Positions 36,590 to 48,396 of a DNA stretch of 64,000 nucleotides are shown here, one piece after another (positions within the stretch are counted from its first letter, which is position 1; every line of letters begins with the position of its first letter). Position numbers and translations under genes: made by a program. The notes beneath the pieces are model-generated. The model ran no database searches, had not been told where the DNA came from, and saw nothing but the letters and a program-made list of their open reading frames with translations. This stretch comes from Mauremys mutica (Eukaryota > Chordata > Testudines > Geoemydidae), in contig NC_059074.1 in assembly GCF_020497125.1 (NCBI RefSeq), positions 198,348,915 to 198,412,914 of the forward strand, written 5' to 3'.

Positions 36590-36672
36590 TACGTGCTACC
36601 TGTCTACACTCGTTACTAAACTAATATACCGGTAGTTAGAAGTGCAAAAAAAGCTGTGTGTAGACAAGCCCT
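36590..36672. repeat. Fragment of a TIR DNA element
   Basis: It ends TGTGTAGACAAGCCCT, the same kind of terminus as the elements at 5413, 38484 and 45294 (all GGGCT- or GGGTA-type ends). Its other end (CTGTCTACACTCGTTAC) suggests a short deletion derivative. Confidence 0.45.
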
Positions 36673-36976
36673 GAGAGAGATTCTTATACCTTTCTTAAGT
36701 TCAGCTGCTTGATCTGCCCCCACAGCTGAACTTAAGACATCATGATGTTTTGTACAAGTAGTACTGTATAATGAATATAACTGAAGTTACCTTCTCTAAT
36801 TTAGTTTCTCATATCGATAAATGTATATAATCCCTTTTTCCTTCTTGTTTATTTTAGTTATTTTATTTTAAATTAATGGTAAACCTAAATTCAAAGTGAA
36901 TTAAGCCCAAGGCTCAGAGATCACTGCATTCACTGTAGTATATATATCTTAATTTGACATGGCTATAGGGATGTAC

Positions 36977-37197
36977 TGTAACCCACACACCTCCTAGGTG
37001 TGGTCTTCTGTCCCATCTAGTGGCACTGAGACCACCTAGCGAGAAAGAAAAAGAGAGAGAGATAAAATGAGTCTGCTCTACAGCTTGAGCCAAGGGGCAG
37101 TTGGCTTTTAGTTCATCTGTTAGAGGCTCATGCGCTAAGCTCCAGAGACCCCAGATTCAATCCTGCCCACCGACGACCAGGATCTGTCGGTGTTACA
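36977..37197 (+). repeat. Short TG...CA element containing tRNA-like boxes
   Basis: It begins TGTAACCCACACACC and ends CTGTCGGTGTTACA, a TGTAAC/GTTACA terminal inverted repeat as in a tiny LTR or TRIM. Inside, TTAGTTCATCTGTTAGAGGC and GATTCAATCCTGCCC resemble pol III A and B boxes. It may be a SINE-like insert in an LTR or a composite. Flanks GTAC and GTAG are a poor target duplication. Confidence 0.45.
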
Positions 37198-38151
37198 GTA
37201 GCATCCACCACTTCCCTTGTAAGACTGTTCCACAATATTCTATTTCTCACTCCTTTATGAAAATCCATATTTACAGGAGTGCAAAGCTACTGCAGTAGCT
37301 ACTGAGGTATTTGGCCCCATGAATTAATGTTTCTTAAGGCACTAAAGTCAGAAAGATGAGAAAGTTAAGCACTCAAATTTTCCAGGATATGCCAAATGCC
37401 TGAAAAATCCTTTGATGTGGGAAGAAAATGAGACATCAGTTCAATTAGGTGAACAGGCTTGATTAGGTTTGGCAAAAAAATCAATTTTTTTGCATTTTTT
37501 TAAATAATTTCAATTGATAATATAGATGTTTATTTTTAATATTTTTAAAGATATCAATTTTAAGTTTTCAGTTGCACAAAATCATGCATTTAAATTTCAC
37601 ATTTGTTGGAAATTATGGGGGACTTAGACAATTATTTGATTACAGTAGATGTTGAGATTCAAACAGTTACAGCTTTATAATTCATTCAAACAACATGTCA
37701 ACATCATATGTCAAAGTATACAAAGTAAATATCCTTAAATCATCAAATCACACCTGTTTTTACTATTCATTCACTAGTCCTTTTGCAACAAGTCCAATTC
37801 CAAAGTTGAAATCACTGGATTTTGATTCTAAAAAGTTCTCAAGAAGCATTCTTCTTTCTTTGCCTATCTATAAATTTTGATTATTGAAAATTTTTCATTC
37901 ATTAGTGTGTATACTGTGAAATTGATGTTTACCGATATTTACTAATAAAAATCTAATCCTCCTAAGCCTATCTATAATCACTTATATGGCATATGAACCT
38001 GAAGATATATTTGTAAGTGACTAGCATTTGAGAAAACTTTGCAAAAATATTTACAATTTGGAGATGACTAGCAATGATAACAGAATAGGAACTGGGATTT
38101 TATAATCTTCTAGTTAATTGTCATTGTAACTTAACTAGAGCAACAACTTTA
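37198..38151. other. Unique AT-rich sequence
   Basis: Nothing recognised. Confidence 0.4.
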
Positions 38152-38362
38152 GGGGGGAGGAATAGCTCAGTGGTTTGAGCATTGGCCTGCTAAACCCAGG
38201 GTTGTGAGTTCAATCCTTGAGGGGAGCCACTTAGGGATCTGGGGCAAAAATCAGTACTAGGTCCTGCTAGTGAAGGCAGGGGGCTGGACTCGATGACCTT
38301 TTGAGGTCCCTTCCAGTTCTAGGAGATAGGTATATCTCCTATTATTATTATCATCATCATCT
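38152..38362 (+). mobile_element. Cry-type tRNA-derived SINE
   Basis: The tRNA-like head has an A box TAGCTCAGTGG (38163-38173) and a B box GTTCAATCC (38208-38216). The body is followed by a 3' part (GGGCTGGACTCGATGACC, TTTTGAGGTCCCTTCCAG) that resembles a CR1 3' end, and an (ATT)n/(ATC)n tail. This is the family I know from cryptodiran turtles, and it is the best organism marker in the window. The CR1-like tail suggests mobilisation by a CR1 reverse transcriptase. Confidence 0.92.
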
Positions 38363-38483
38363 TTTTTGGATGTTAGCTGAACTCCAGTGAAACATAACTT
38401 TAACCTTAACTCTATTACAATTTCTGTTTGCAAGACTCCCACTTTTCTGGCTGAGCACCAAAAGTTTAAGTCAAGTTCCTCTG

Positions 38484-38780
38484 AGGGTACGTCTTCACTA
38501 CCGGCCGTATCAGCAGGTAGCAATCGATTTCTCGGGGATCGATATATCACGTCTCATCTAGACGCGATATATCGATCCCCGAACACGCTCCTATTGATGC
38601 CAGAACTCCACCAACACGAACGGCGGTAGCGGAGTCGACATGGGGAGCCGCAGACGTTGATCCCGCGTCGTGAGGACTGTAAGTAATTCGATCTAAGGTA
38701 CTTTGACTTCAGCTACGCTATTCACGTAGCTGAAGTTGCGTATCTTAGATCGATCCCCCCTCCTAGTGTAGACCAGCCCT
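38484..38780. mobile_element. Foldback MITE (297 bp) with two internal palindromes
   Basis: It begins AGGGTACGTCTTCACTACC and ends CCTAGTGTAGACCAGCCCT (imperfect inverse). If the ends are GGG/CCC, TGA flanks both sides (38482-38484, 38780-38782), a 3-bp duplication like PIF/Harbinger; this is tentative. Inside, CGGGGATCGATATATC and its exact inverse form a 16-bp stem (38534-38582). A second stem around CTTCAGCTACG / CGTAGCTGAAG extends to GATCTAAG / CTTAGATC. Confidence 0.7.
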
Positions 38781-38782
38781 GA

Positions 38783-39106
38783 TAGGTAAGACTCAAAAAA
38801 AAGCTCACCATAAACAGACTTTAGCAAGCCTACTTTGAGGAGTGGGGGAGAAAAGAAAGGACCTCAGTGGGGTGGACGGAAGTCCATAAATTGTAATGGA
38901 TGGTGGACAGAAGTCAAAGAGAATAAGGTTTTCAACCAAGTATTTTTTGAGCATTTAAGGTTTAACACAAGAATCTCTGCCTTCCCCTGTTCCTCTAGTT
39001 CCCTGCCCACCCTCCACATCACCTTCACACAGAGCCCATCTTTGCCTGCCCTGCCAGTCCCCTGCTTCCTGTACTAGAGAGAAAGTGCCTGGAGCACTGG
39101 GGCTGG
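38783..39106. other. Unique sequence
   Basis: Nothing recognised. Confidence 0.35.
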
Positions 39107-39742
39107 TGTAAGGCAAGGTCTGAACCAGAGGCTGTGAACCAAAGTCAGGCCATGTATTAAAGCAGATGCTTACAAGTTCTGTCTCTGGTACATGAACTTG
39201 TCAAAGTTGCTACTAGCATTGCTAAAACATAGGCCCTCTTAAGAAGTACGGCACTATATATTCATAAATACATTCCAAGAGGCTAGCACAGGTACAGCCC
39301 AACCTAGCACAAGATAAGATGATTGGACAAAATAATGAATAGGGATGTTTCATCTGAGACATCAGAAGCAAGGAACAAGAGGAGGTAACAAACAGATATC
39401 ATGAAACACGTAAGGTGGTATGTAAGTTGTTTGCCTCAGATTATAAATATCGGGGTACCTCGCCTTAACTCTTTGTGTGGCTGAGGGGATAGCAGAAATT
39501 CCCATTGCTGGCTGAGAGGCTCCTTGCTATGGGGTACTCATGTGTTAGTGTACCCATAGCTCCTATGGGATGTTAGTACTGCCTTGAGGGCAGTAAACCT
39601 GGCCAAGTGCCTCCCCACCGAACCAAGCCTGTGGTCTTTCTTTATGAGTAGCAGCAAGGTCTGCTGAATTAACAGGTTGCACTCTCCGCTCGTGCTGATA
39701 ATGCCAGAGCTCCAAGAACAGAAGCATTGAGCAGCTGTAACA
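39107..39742 (+). repeat. Candidate LTR (about 636 bp)
   Basis: It starts TGTAAGGCAAGG and ends CAGCTGTAACA, with a TATAAA box at 39442-39447 and a U5-like block (CCAAGCCTGTGGTCTTTC). The flanks GCTGG and GCTTA share only three of five bases, so the boundaries are uncertain. Confidence 0.4.
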
Positions 39743-40829
39743 GCTTAGCAGCCTGGACAGCAAGACACATCAACATTCTTAACACTTCCTTTCTATCCAA
39801 TTTCTCTTCCTGTATCCCCCTGAAGCCCTCAATTCCAAGATAAGTTGCGAGACATCCAGTTCTACTGCCAGTTTATATTCCTCCTAGCCCACTGCATCCC
39901 TTAGTATATTTCTGCCCTGCCACATTTCCCTTTCCCTAATATCGTGCAAGGATCCAGTACCCAGTCAATATATAGTTAGAAACTTTTTTAAAGTAATTTA
40001 ATCCTTACCATGTTTTGTACAAATATGGTGCAAGTAGCAAGATGGAAAAAAAATAGAAAGAAAAAACACAAAATCATGTATTTCCTGACAGCTTTGGGCA
40101 TACTTACCTCTGTGGAGAGTACTTTTTCAATCCCAGAATGATATGCTGTTACTTTTTAATAAAAAGCAGATATAAATGGAAAGAAAGAATCCAATGTGTA
40201 TTATAGCATATAGGACAAATAATTAGACTATTTTACGTCTGCCAACTGCTCTGTTAAGTCCTGCAGCAGTGCCAAAAAACCACTGCTACTCTGATGCACC
40301 AGTAATCATTTTCAGGTCCAATCACTCACAAACCACCCAGGGATAAATTGACTGATGGATACCACTGGAAAGCTGGGAATCCCAAAGGCAAGATGATGTG
40401 ATGTGTCATCTCCTAGCCTGCCAGTGTTAAATACAAATGTGCTACATCACTAGAAACTTGTATTTCTAGTTAAGTCAGAGCAGCTGTTTGAGACCCATGC
40501 TGATGCTGCCATCCACAGTTCCTGTTTCCATGTTCAATCTGAGCGACAATCAGGGCTCAGTAAATCTAAAGGGAGAAAATATCAGGTTTTGTTGTTGTTT
40601 TCTGTTTGTTGTTTCTTTTTTGTTTTTTTGTAACGGGAGATGGAGGAGAAGAGAACAAAAACAAAGGGCAGCAGCTTTCCTACACTATACTGCATTCACT
40701 TATAATCCTGGCAGGCCACAAGATCTCACAATTTAAACATCATTTCAGATATTGCTTTTTGTCAGCTCTCCTCTTTAGTCCAATAGATTTTTGATCCAGT
40801 TACTCATGAACTACTAGTACGACTATAAC
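39743..40829. other. Unique sequence
   Basis: Nothing recognised. Confidence 0.4.
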
Positions 40830-41300
40830 TATTTTAATTACGATAGCACCTAGGAGTCCTAGTCCTGGACCATGACCCCACTGTGCTAAGCCCTGTAAAA
40901 AAAACAGAACAAAAAGACAGTCCCTGCCCCCAAAAACATACTAAGTATAAGACAAGAAATGACAGATGAATACAGCGACAGGGCACTACAAGGAAACTAA
41001 GACAATACTGATCAGCATGGTAAGCAATGTCTCAGTATACCGTTGTCAAAGTTCCTGTAGGCACTGCAGCAAAGGAGAGTTTTAAGAAGGGATCTGAAGG
41101 AAGATAATGAGTTAGCCTTGAGGATGATGTGCCAGGGGCAGCATGAAAGAAAGTGCAAAGGTGCTTGTTTGAAAATGTAACAAGTGGGTGATGGAGGCTG
41201 GCATCACAGGCCAAATTGGAGGCAGGAGTCAACATCTTGAAAGTAAAGACAAGTAGCTTATGTTTAACGTGATGGAGAAGGAGAAGACAGTAATTCCATG
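40830..41300 (+). repeat. Ancient dispersed repeat
   Basis: ACTGTGCTAAGCCCTGTAAA, AAAAGACAGTCCCTGCCCCC, AATACTGATCAGCATGG and TACCGTTGTCAAAG match the split copy around the CR1 at 15.4-16.9 kb. The downstream part (AAGACAAGTAGCTTATGTTTA) recurs at 42027-42130. Confidence 0.55.
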
Positions 41301-41389
41301 GAGAAAGTTGACCACAACTCCTCCAGGAATTAAGAACAGTGGGAGGTGATTAGGCAAATTAACTCAGGTTGTAACACCTCCAGAGCAGT

Positions 41390-42010
41390 ACCACCACCGT
41401 GAGAGGCTCACATATAACTACTTCACACTGGATTCTTCAGAGACGAATAGACAAAGAAAAGACTTATGGATAAATAGCCTCAGATTAAACTGACTCAGGA
41501 CCTTCTTTCTTCTTCAGCAAATGGACAGGACCTTCTGTCCACGGAGGGTCCCGATCCTTCCTGGCAAAGATTGGAAGGACTTTGGCCTACTGAGGCCCCC
41601 AAAGACTGATAGGTGATCTCTGGTAAGCTTTTCACATGCCTATATGAACTATTAATGTTTTTCATATGTTGTTTTCTCTAATGCTTTCACCTTAAGAATA
41701 AATGTACTTGCTTATCAAGGGCTAGGTGGTGACTTACAACTGCTGGCAATTACAGCTGTTCACAGCCTTCCAAGAGAAAGCTACATTCAGATGCCAGCCT
41801 GTTTAAGCAGTCTGGCTTGCTGGGGAATATCACAAAGTAGGGCAGGGAACTGTGCAGCTTTTTAAAAGCCCGGTGAGGAGGGGAGAAAGATATGGGTCTC
41901 TGACCAAGACAACTGGCAGCTGAGAAGCTGGGAGCCTAAAGTGAGTGTCCTTGATGGACCACAAAGGGGGAGCATAGGTGTAACTGCCTTGAACTGTGAC
42001 AAACAGAGAG
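41390..42010 (+). repeat. Possible degraded LTR between two copies of an old repeat
   Basis: It carries an AAGAATAAATGTACTTGC block (AATAAA near 41696) followed by a tail like reptile endogenous retrovirus U5 sequence. No terminal repeats or target duplication were found. Confidence 0.3.
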
Positions 42011-42130
42011 GTTGTAAAGGGCATTCCAAGTGAAGACAAGTAGCTTATGTTTAATGCAATAGAAAAGAGGGAGGCAGTGGAGAGATGCAAAGCGGATGCA
42101 AAGCAATGAGGTCGGAAAAGGATTGCAAGA

Positions 42131-42271
42131 TGGAAAATGACAGGTTTCAGAGTAGCAGCTGTGTTAGTCTGTATCCGCAAAAACAACAGGAGGACTTGTG
42201 GCACCTTAGAGACTAACACATTTATTTGGGCATAAGCTTTTGTGGGCTACAGCCCACTTCGTGGAAAATGA
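42131..42271 (-). mobile_element. Penelope-like 3' end (121 bp) with target duplication TGGAAAATGA
   Basis: The insert is 42141-42261, framed by identical 10-bp repeats TGGAAAATGA. On the minus strand it starts inside the ribozyme-like core (CGAAGTGGGCTGTAGCCCAC, then AAAAGCTTATGC) and runs through TTAGTCTCTAAGGTGCCAC and CAGACTAACACAGCTGC to GAAACCTG. The 5' truncation point therefore falls at the hammerhead-like stem. Confidence 0.75.
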
Positions 42272-45200
42272 GCTTTTTTGCTTTTTAAATCCAAGTTGAT
42301 TGCTCAACTTTGAACTAACTAGTCACAATTTCACTTCTTTATAGACTATGTGTAAAAGGGAGCTCAACATTGCATGCATGCTGTTGTCCAGAAGAAGAGT
42401 TTCATATATGTCAGCACGGGTATCTGTATAATGTTCCGCAATGACCAGATCAGTGAGACCAGACTCTACAGTGACCTCATAAAATCTTACAGACTGCATA
42501 ACTAATGTGGAATTCAGTGCCACAAGATATAGATGCAAAAGTTTAGTAAGAAAACAAAGAGGTAGAAAAGCTCTGATAAGAGTAATTAGGATGTCATGCA
42601 CAGTCACATTAGCTAGAATACAAACAGATGGAGACATTACTCATGATTCACAACATGGACCAAAATAAAGAAAGGAAAAGTTTGATCTGGAGTTGTCAAT
42701 CCAAACTGTTAAAAATCATTAGCATGTGGAACATTACTTCATTTTACAATTTAAATTTCAATATACAGTCAATGTTCTTGCCAAGTTAATGAACTTATTT
42801 TTAAGAGATTTCATGAGAAACCTATTGCAATATAAAGAGTAAAATTCTTTATTTGCTGTTTAAGCTAAATGCCTTTACTATACTGAAGTTGTGCTGTGGT
42901 TTCATACAAAAGGCAACAGTGGGGATTGGTAGAGAAGAGGCAGGATCCCACCCTAGTGCTAATTTAGTCTCTCCCATTTAGAGTGCAATCCAGTTTGGAT
43001 TACCTTAGACTACTGTTCACAATGTCGTCACCAGCAAAAAAATTGAGACTTTACTGATAACTGTTCAATCAATAAGCTCTTTATTTTTCTATGCAAAGTT
43101 CATTTCTCACGGACCGTAGTGTACATCTTTTTTCAAGGTGCTGTAAGGTTTGAGAATTAAACTTTTATCTCACCTTGTATGTCTGTAGTTCCACTAATCT
43201 TGCTGATCCTCTCCTCTGGTTCCTTATTTCTAAATTACTTGCTACCAGTTATATTTTCAATATTATGAATTGTTGCAGTACATTCCTTGGTGACTCTAAT
43301 CTCCCACACTTTATCCCTTGTCACATTCTCAGAGCAATTACTTTCTGGCAAAGATACCAGCTAAGATGATGCTCTATCAAGTCTCTGTATGATGGTTTTT
43401 CCTGTTGCATGCTTCTGTTCTTGTCATTTTAAACTATTGGTTCACTTTTCTTAACTTGACATGCAATTTAATCTCTCTTCACTATAGATCATGCCAGACA
43501 AAACAAAACTTGCATCTGTCCTCTGAATCGTTTTAAACATGTCCACCACCCATCAGCAATGCTTTTACTATTTTCTACAAAATACCTTAACTTATTCACA
43601 CATACTATGATGATAGGGAACGGCAATATCTCTCAACTATTTACACTGAAATGGTCTTTTTAAATTGACTAATGTATTTGGGCTTGTATGGGTTTCCCTG
43701 CACACCAGTGCAGCTACACAAATTTCAAAATACAGTAAGCCCAACTTATGTAAGTCACTTTTTACACCAGTGCAGCTCATTTAAATTAGGAGTGAAATCC
43801 CAGCCCTAATTAAATTCATGATAATTCTGTCATTGACTTCAGTAAAACCAGCATTTTACTGAGAATTTTACAAACCAGTGTAGGCTATACCACTACAAGA
43901 CATGCAATGTAAGGAAAGCCTCAGTTAAGTAACTGCCTGCAATCCATCTATATGAAAGTACTCAAGAGGGGAAAACCCTACAAGCAATTTAGTATTATTT
44001 CTTATGTTCTGTTGTTTCCACTTCTGATACTGAAAAAGGGTTTACATTACTTTTTTGTATCAATATCAAGTTAGTTGTTAGTTTGTAGCTTAAGAAATCT
44101 TATCCAGGACACTAAATTAAATCCACCGCTTGTCAGTCTATTCTATATGGCTTGTGGTGTTAGCATACAGAAACTGTTTGTTTTAATATTGATTCTATTG
44201 ATACTTTTACCATCTAAATGCAAATTCAGCAAAGTATTTATGGAGAAAGTGGTATGTGCATAAATGTCACCTTATTTGAGAAGATCACATTCTGCAGATT
44301 CAAAACCACTCACTCTTAAATACTCTAAGAATAGTCAGGCAGGCCAGCTCAGCTCACTGTTATAGGGCATGCTTCTGAATTAATTTCCGCCTCAAAAGCT
44401 ACAAGATGAAAATTCTATGTGATAAATTAAAACACCAAATGAAATGGATTAGCAATCAGTGAAATTGCCTGATAGACTGTCAGATCCATTCTGGATTAGA
44501 ATTCAGCCTCTTCCCCACCAGTTCATTAAGCATCAAGTTCAAGGAAACTTCAGTGACTGATTGCACATTAACAAGCTGTTTATATGGGGAGGTGTAGTTC
44601 AGCCAGTCAACATTTCTATACTTACACATTCGCTTGAGCATAATTCAGAGATAATATATGCAGTTCACACTTTTAATCTGTAAAAAAATACCTCTCCCTT
44701 GAAGTTTAATTTTGGGCACGGCAAAGGGATGGAATGCTTCATAAAATTGAAATTTAACAAAGCGAATCAGATTATACCTCAAGGTCGACAGAAGCAGCAG
44801 GGGAAAAAAATCAAGCAGATGATCTGCTGTCCCATCACAATTATGAAACATGAGAACAACAGTAAGGAAGACACTACTGTTGCACTAGTAGGATACTTAA
44901 AATCAGTTCTGAAGTAACAGTCATGAAGTGAAAAACTTTCAGGGGAAACCAGTTATTTTCCATTTCTAAAAGTGTATGTGCTTTTAAAATAAATGTACGG
45001 CCTTTTTAATGTGAAATTCTGATTTTACTTCATAAATGCAATCTAATTAACTCCCTCAAAAAGCAGGATCAATTTGTGCAATAAGCAAGTATAAAGGTGT
45101 TATACTCCAGAAAATGCAGGCTATCCTTTGCTTCAGACAATGGGAATAGGGACTTAGCGAGGAAAGTAATTAAAATCATGGCACTTTTTCAGTTGTCTGA

Positions 45201-45285
45201 AAACTAGCTACAGTGCATGTCTTGAAGACGTACATACAGCATGCTGACCTAGCCAGGATCATCCTCTTCCTTGTACTAGTACACT
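42272..45285. other. Unique AT-rich sequence
   Basis: No gene or repeat recognised. Confidence 0.4.
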
Positions 45286-45293
45286 GACAGTGG

Positions 45294-46119
45294 GGGCTTG
45301 GCTACACTTGAGAGTTGCAGCGCTGGGAGTTACAGCGCTGATCGTACAGCTGTGTAGGGAAAGCGCTGGTGTGTGGCCACACTCACAGCTACCAGCGCTG
45401 CAGTGTGGCCACATTTGCAGCATTTGCAGCGCTGTTGGGAGTGATGCATTATGGGCAGCTATCCCAGCGTTCCAGTGGCAGCAACGTGCTTTTCAAAACA
45501 GGGGGGTGGGGTGTAGTGTGACAGAAAGTGGGGGAGAGAGAGAGAGAGAGAGTGGATTTTTGGAGCCGACACTGTGTATGAGCTCCCTGCCTTGCAAAAT
45601 CAGAAAATTCTCCCAACCCCTTACGCTTAACTGCAAACAGCCTGCAGACCAGATAAGCAGCTGCTCCAATGGACTCCCTTTTTCCGCCCCAGCTGTTTCT
45701 CTTCAAGCAAACACTCACTCATCCCCCTGCCTGCCTCATTCACAGGGTTTATCTCATTTGATTGTTCACTGAGTTACAGATTGATCACAGCAAACAGGAG
45801 CTGTGTTTGTTTTTTAGATAAGCAGCTCCCGGAGCCCCACATGCACAACAAAACAAAGAGAGTAATTTAGTTAAAAGCATTCTGGGATATCTCCTAATAC
45901 CCTGGAGGCCAATAACAGTGCTGGTGAGTGGCCACACCTGACGAGCAGCGCTGCATCACCAGCGCTGCACTCGCTACACCCCAAGCAGACCAGGTGTACA
46001 GCCAGCGCTGCAGCCAGGGAGTTGCAGCGCTGGATGTGCCTTGCAGGTGTGGACAGTTACTAAGTTGCAGCGCTGGAAAGCCTCCACCAGCGCTGCAACT
46101 CTCAAGTGTAGCCAAGCCC
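45294..46119. mobile_element. TIR DNA element (826 bp) with many CAGCGCTG sites
   Basis: The ends are a perfect 33-bp inverted repeat (45294-45326 and 46087-46119) starting GGGCTTGGCTACACTTGAG. Ten CAGCGCTG palindromes and one AAGCGCTG lie mostly in the outer 150-220 bp. The centre has a (GA)n run (45533-45552) and no transposase. No clear target duplication is seen, so the superfamily is open. The perfect ends suggest recent activity. Confidence 0.85.
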
Positions 46120-46487
46120 TAAGTGTTGTAAAACCCAACAGGGAAATAGTACCCTCATGTCAGAGCTCCCCCTCATTTTACTAATACTACTGGCCAAGCA
46201 CTTGACAGATTCCTGAATCCCTGCTGAGCTCCCAAGGAGAATCAATGTGATGTCACAATACGGTGAAGAGGAAATCCTTTGAGTGGACAGTAAGAGTGCT
46301 GTGAAGTGGTAGTGAATGTAAACTCAAGTACCATCTGAGCTTTAAAGGAAATTAGACAAAATACGAAGGGAGATGAGTGTTATTTTAACCACTAACGTTT
46401 TTATTGCCGATTCTTTAGTATGTTATTAACTTCTCAGTGAAATAAATACATCTGATTTATTGCACTTTCTGTCCATTTGCTTAGATG

Positions 46488-46647
46488 GAAAAAAACTCTT
46501 TCTTAATATTCTGACCTTTTCCCAAGTTTGGGACAATTAGGGTATGCAGTGTAAACCCAGGATTTAAACTCAAGCTCAAACCTAACACCCTCTTCAGTCA
46601 ACACACAAATAACAGTAACCCAGGGCTTAGACCTAGGGTTCCAGGAC
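46488..46647 (+). repeat. Left arm of an inverted duplication
   Basis: About 155 bp that recur in reverse at 47303-47456 with very few differences, one arm carrying an extra 'tttc'. Confidence 0.85.
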
Positions 46648-47062
46648 CCCAAGGTGGTGGAGGGTCACAGCAGGACCTAGGCTTCAAGCTCTAGGGCTTT
46701 GCAATGTAGACATAGGTCCATTGCACTCATGCTCTGTGAGCCTGCCAAAAGTATCCCACAATTCCATGGGCCAATTTTCTTTCCTCTGGACAAGTCAAGT
46801 TTGGTGGACAGTCAAGTTTTCCCACAGTGCACCACGAACAAAGGGCTAGAGCAACCACATTTTGGGAAGGTGCTAGGAAGTCTGGGAAATGGGTGGCTGG
46901 ATTCAGGTCTGCATAATTGAGGGTAGACACTCAAGTTCTAGGTTGGGATCCATGGTTCAACTATTCCTAATCTAGGGCTACAAATGAGTGCAGATGCTCA
47001 AAGCCTAGATTAACAAACCTAGGGTCCTAGCAGGCTTACATTGCAGTATAGACACACACTTA
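46535..47062. mobile_element. Possible MITE inside the inverted-duplication region
   Basis: The left end GGTATGCAGTGTAAACCC and right end GGCTTACATTGCAGTATAG are imperfect inverses, with related internal blocks (GGGCTTTGCAATGTAGAC). The class is unknown. Confidence 0.45.
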
Positions 47063-47302
47063 GAAATAACCCCAGTTTATACTAATATGGGTAGCAAATT
47101 AACTGTATGTGAATAATTCAAGCCATTTATTAACAGGCAAGTAACACTGTTGGCACTATTATCAGGACATCCAGATGCTTATAGTGTCACACTAATGAAC
47201 ATGCACTCTGTTCTGTAGATAGAGGGTTTCAGGCTACAGTGTTTTCAAGAAGCTATACAAGAACTTAACTTTTTTTAAACTTACCAAGTGTACTCTGCAA
47301 GT

Positions 47303-47456
47303 GTCCTGGAACCCTAGTTCTAAGCCCTGGGTTACTGTGATTTGTGTGTTGACTGAAGAGGGTGTTAGGTTTGAGCTTGAGTTTAAATCCTGGGCTTACA
47401 CTGCATACCCTAATTGTCCCAAACTTGGGAAAAGGTCAGAATATTAAGAGTTTTCC
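47303..47456 (-). repeat. Right arm of the inverted duplication
   Basis: Reverse complement of 46488-46647. It includes both MITE sequence and what looks like its flank (CTAATTGTCCCAAACTTGGG). Confidence 0.85.
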
Positions 47457-48396
47457 CAACATCAAAGAAAAATATAGAACAGTAATTCCTTGTTTTTTCA
47501 TTCTGCTTCTCTCCCACAATCTGAGACCCTAAATGAGGACAATGTTTAAATCCTCTCGATACATGCTCTCTGATCACCCAAGATGGCACAGAGATGGCTT
47601 GCCATTCATTAACCTGGGGCCAACTAATATGAACTGCTGCTTAAAGAGTGAAGTACCTCCAATACTGAAAGCCTAGGAATTCAACACCCACATCTCCTTA
47701 AGTAATCTCAAGTTATACTGACCATGCCAGTACATCAAGATTCTACATACATTTGTTGTGAGAGCGCAGAAGACTTCAGTACAGTATAACCAAATGGCTG
47801 TTAGTCCTGAGTAAATCATCTTTTGCAACTGAGCTTTGAAGAAAATTATATCAATCCTATCTTCCTGTCAATTTATCCAGGGCTGATGGGGGAACAAAAA
47901 AAACCCAGCTGCCTGTCATCTTTGACCATCCAGCTATAAATACAAAATGTGGATGTTTGAGAGAAGAAACTATGTTTCAGTTAAAGCCAAGAGGCATAAA
48001 AATTAGGACAAAGCTATCCAACGTAACTATTTCTCCAGGTTGTTGAGTTATTCCTATGTTCCTTGGAAGGTACCTGCAGAAGCTGGCTATCTCCATCTAT
48101 GGGGGAAACTGGAGTAGACTACAAATAATGAACCCAGGTTGAAGACAAAACCCACTTCAAATTTTAACACACTAATCTTATAGAAAGCTCCAGAAGATCT
48201 TTAATGACCTCAAATGATCAATATCTTGGTTTCACATCTCAACCAAAAACAGATAGTACCTTCACCAGTGGCTTTTAACAGTCTGAGTCACTACTAATTT
48301 AAGAGAATGGATTATTACTACTGAATCACCATTATCATTCAAATACTCCAAGTGTTCCTTGAGTCTCCCATTTAAGTACTGGCCTAGGGTGACTCC
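47457..48396. other. Unique intronic sequence
   Basis: Nothing recognised. Confidence 0.4.

Noticed and set aside
38152..38240. A tRNA gene
   Set aside because: A and B boxes are present, but the sequence continues into a SINE body with a CR1-like tail and ATT repeats; no cloverleaf with a proper acceptor stem.
45290..45772. 160-codon ORF with a hydrophobic start
   Set aside because: It begins in the 33-bp terminal inverted repeat of a DNA element and follows its palindromic sites; no homology or domain.
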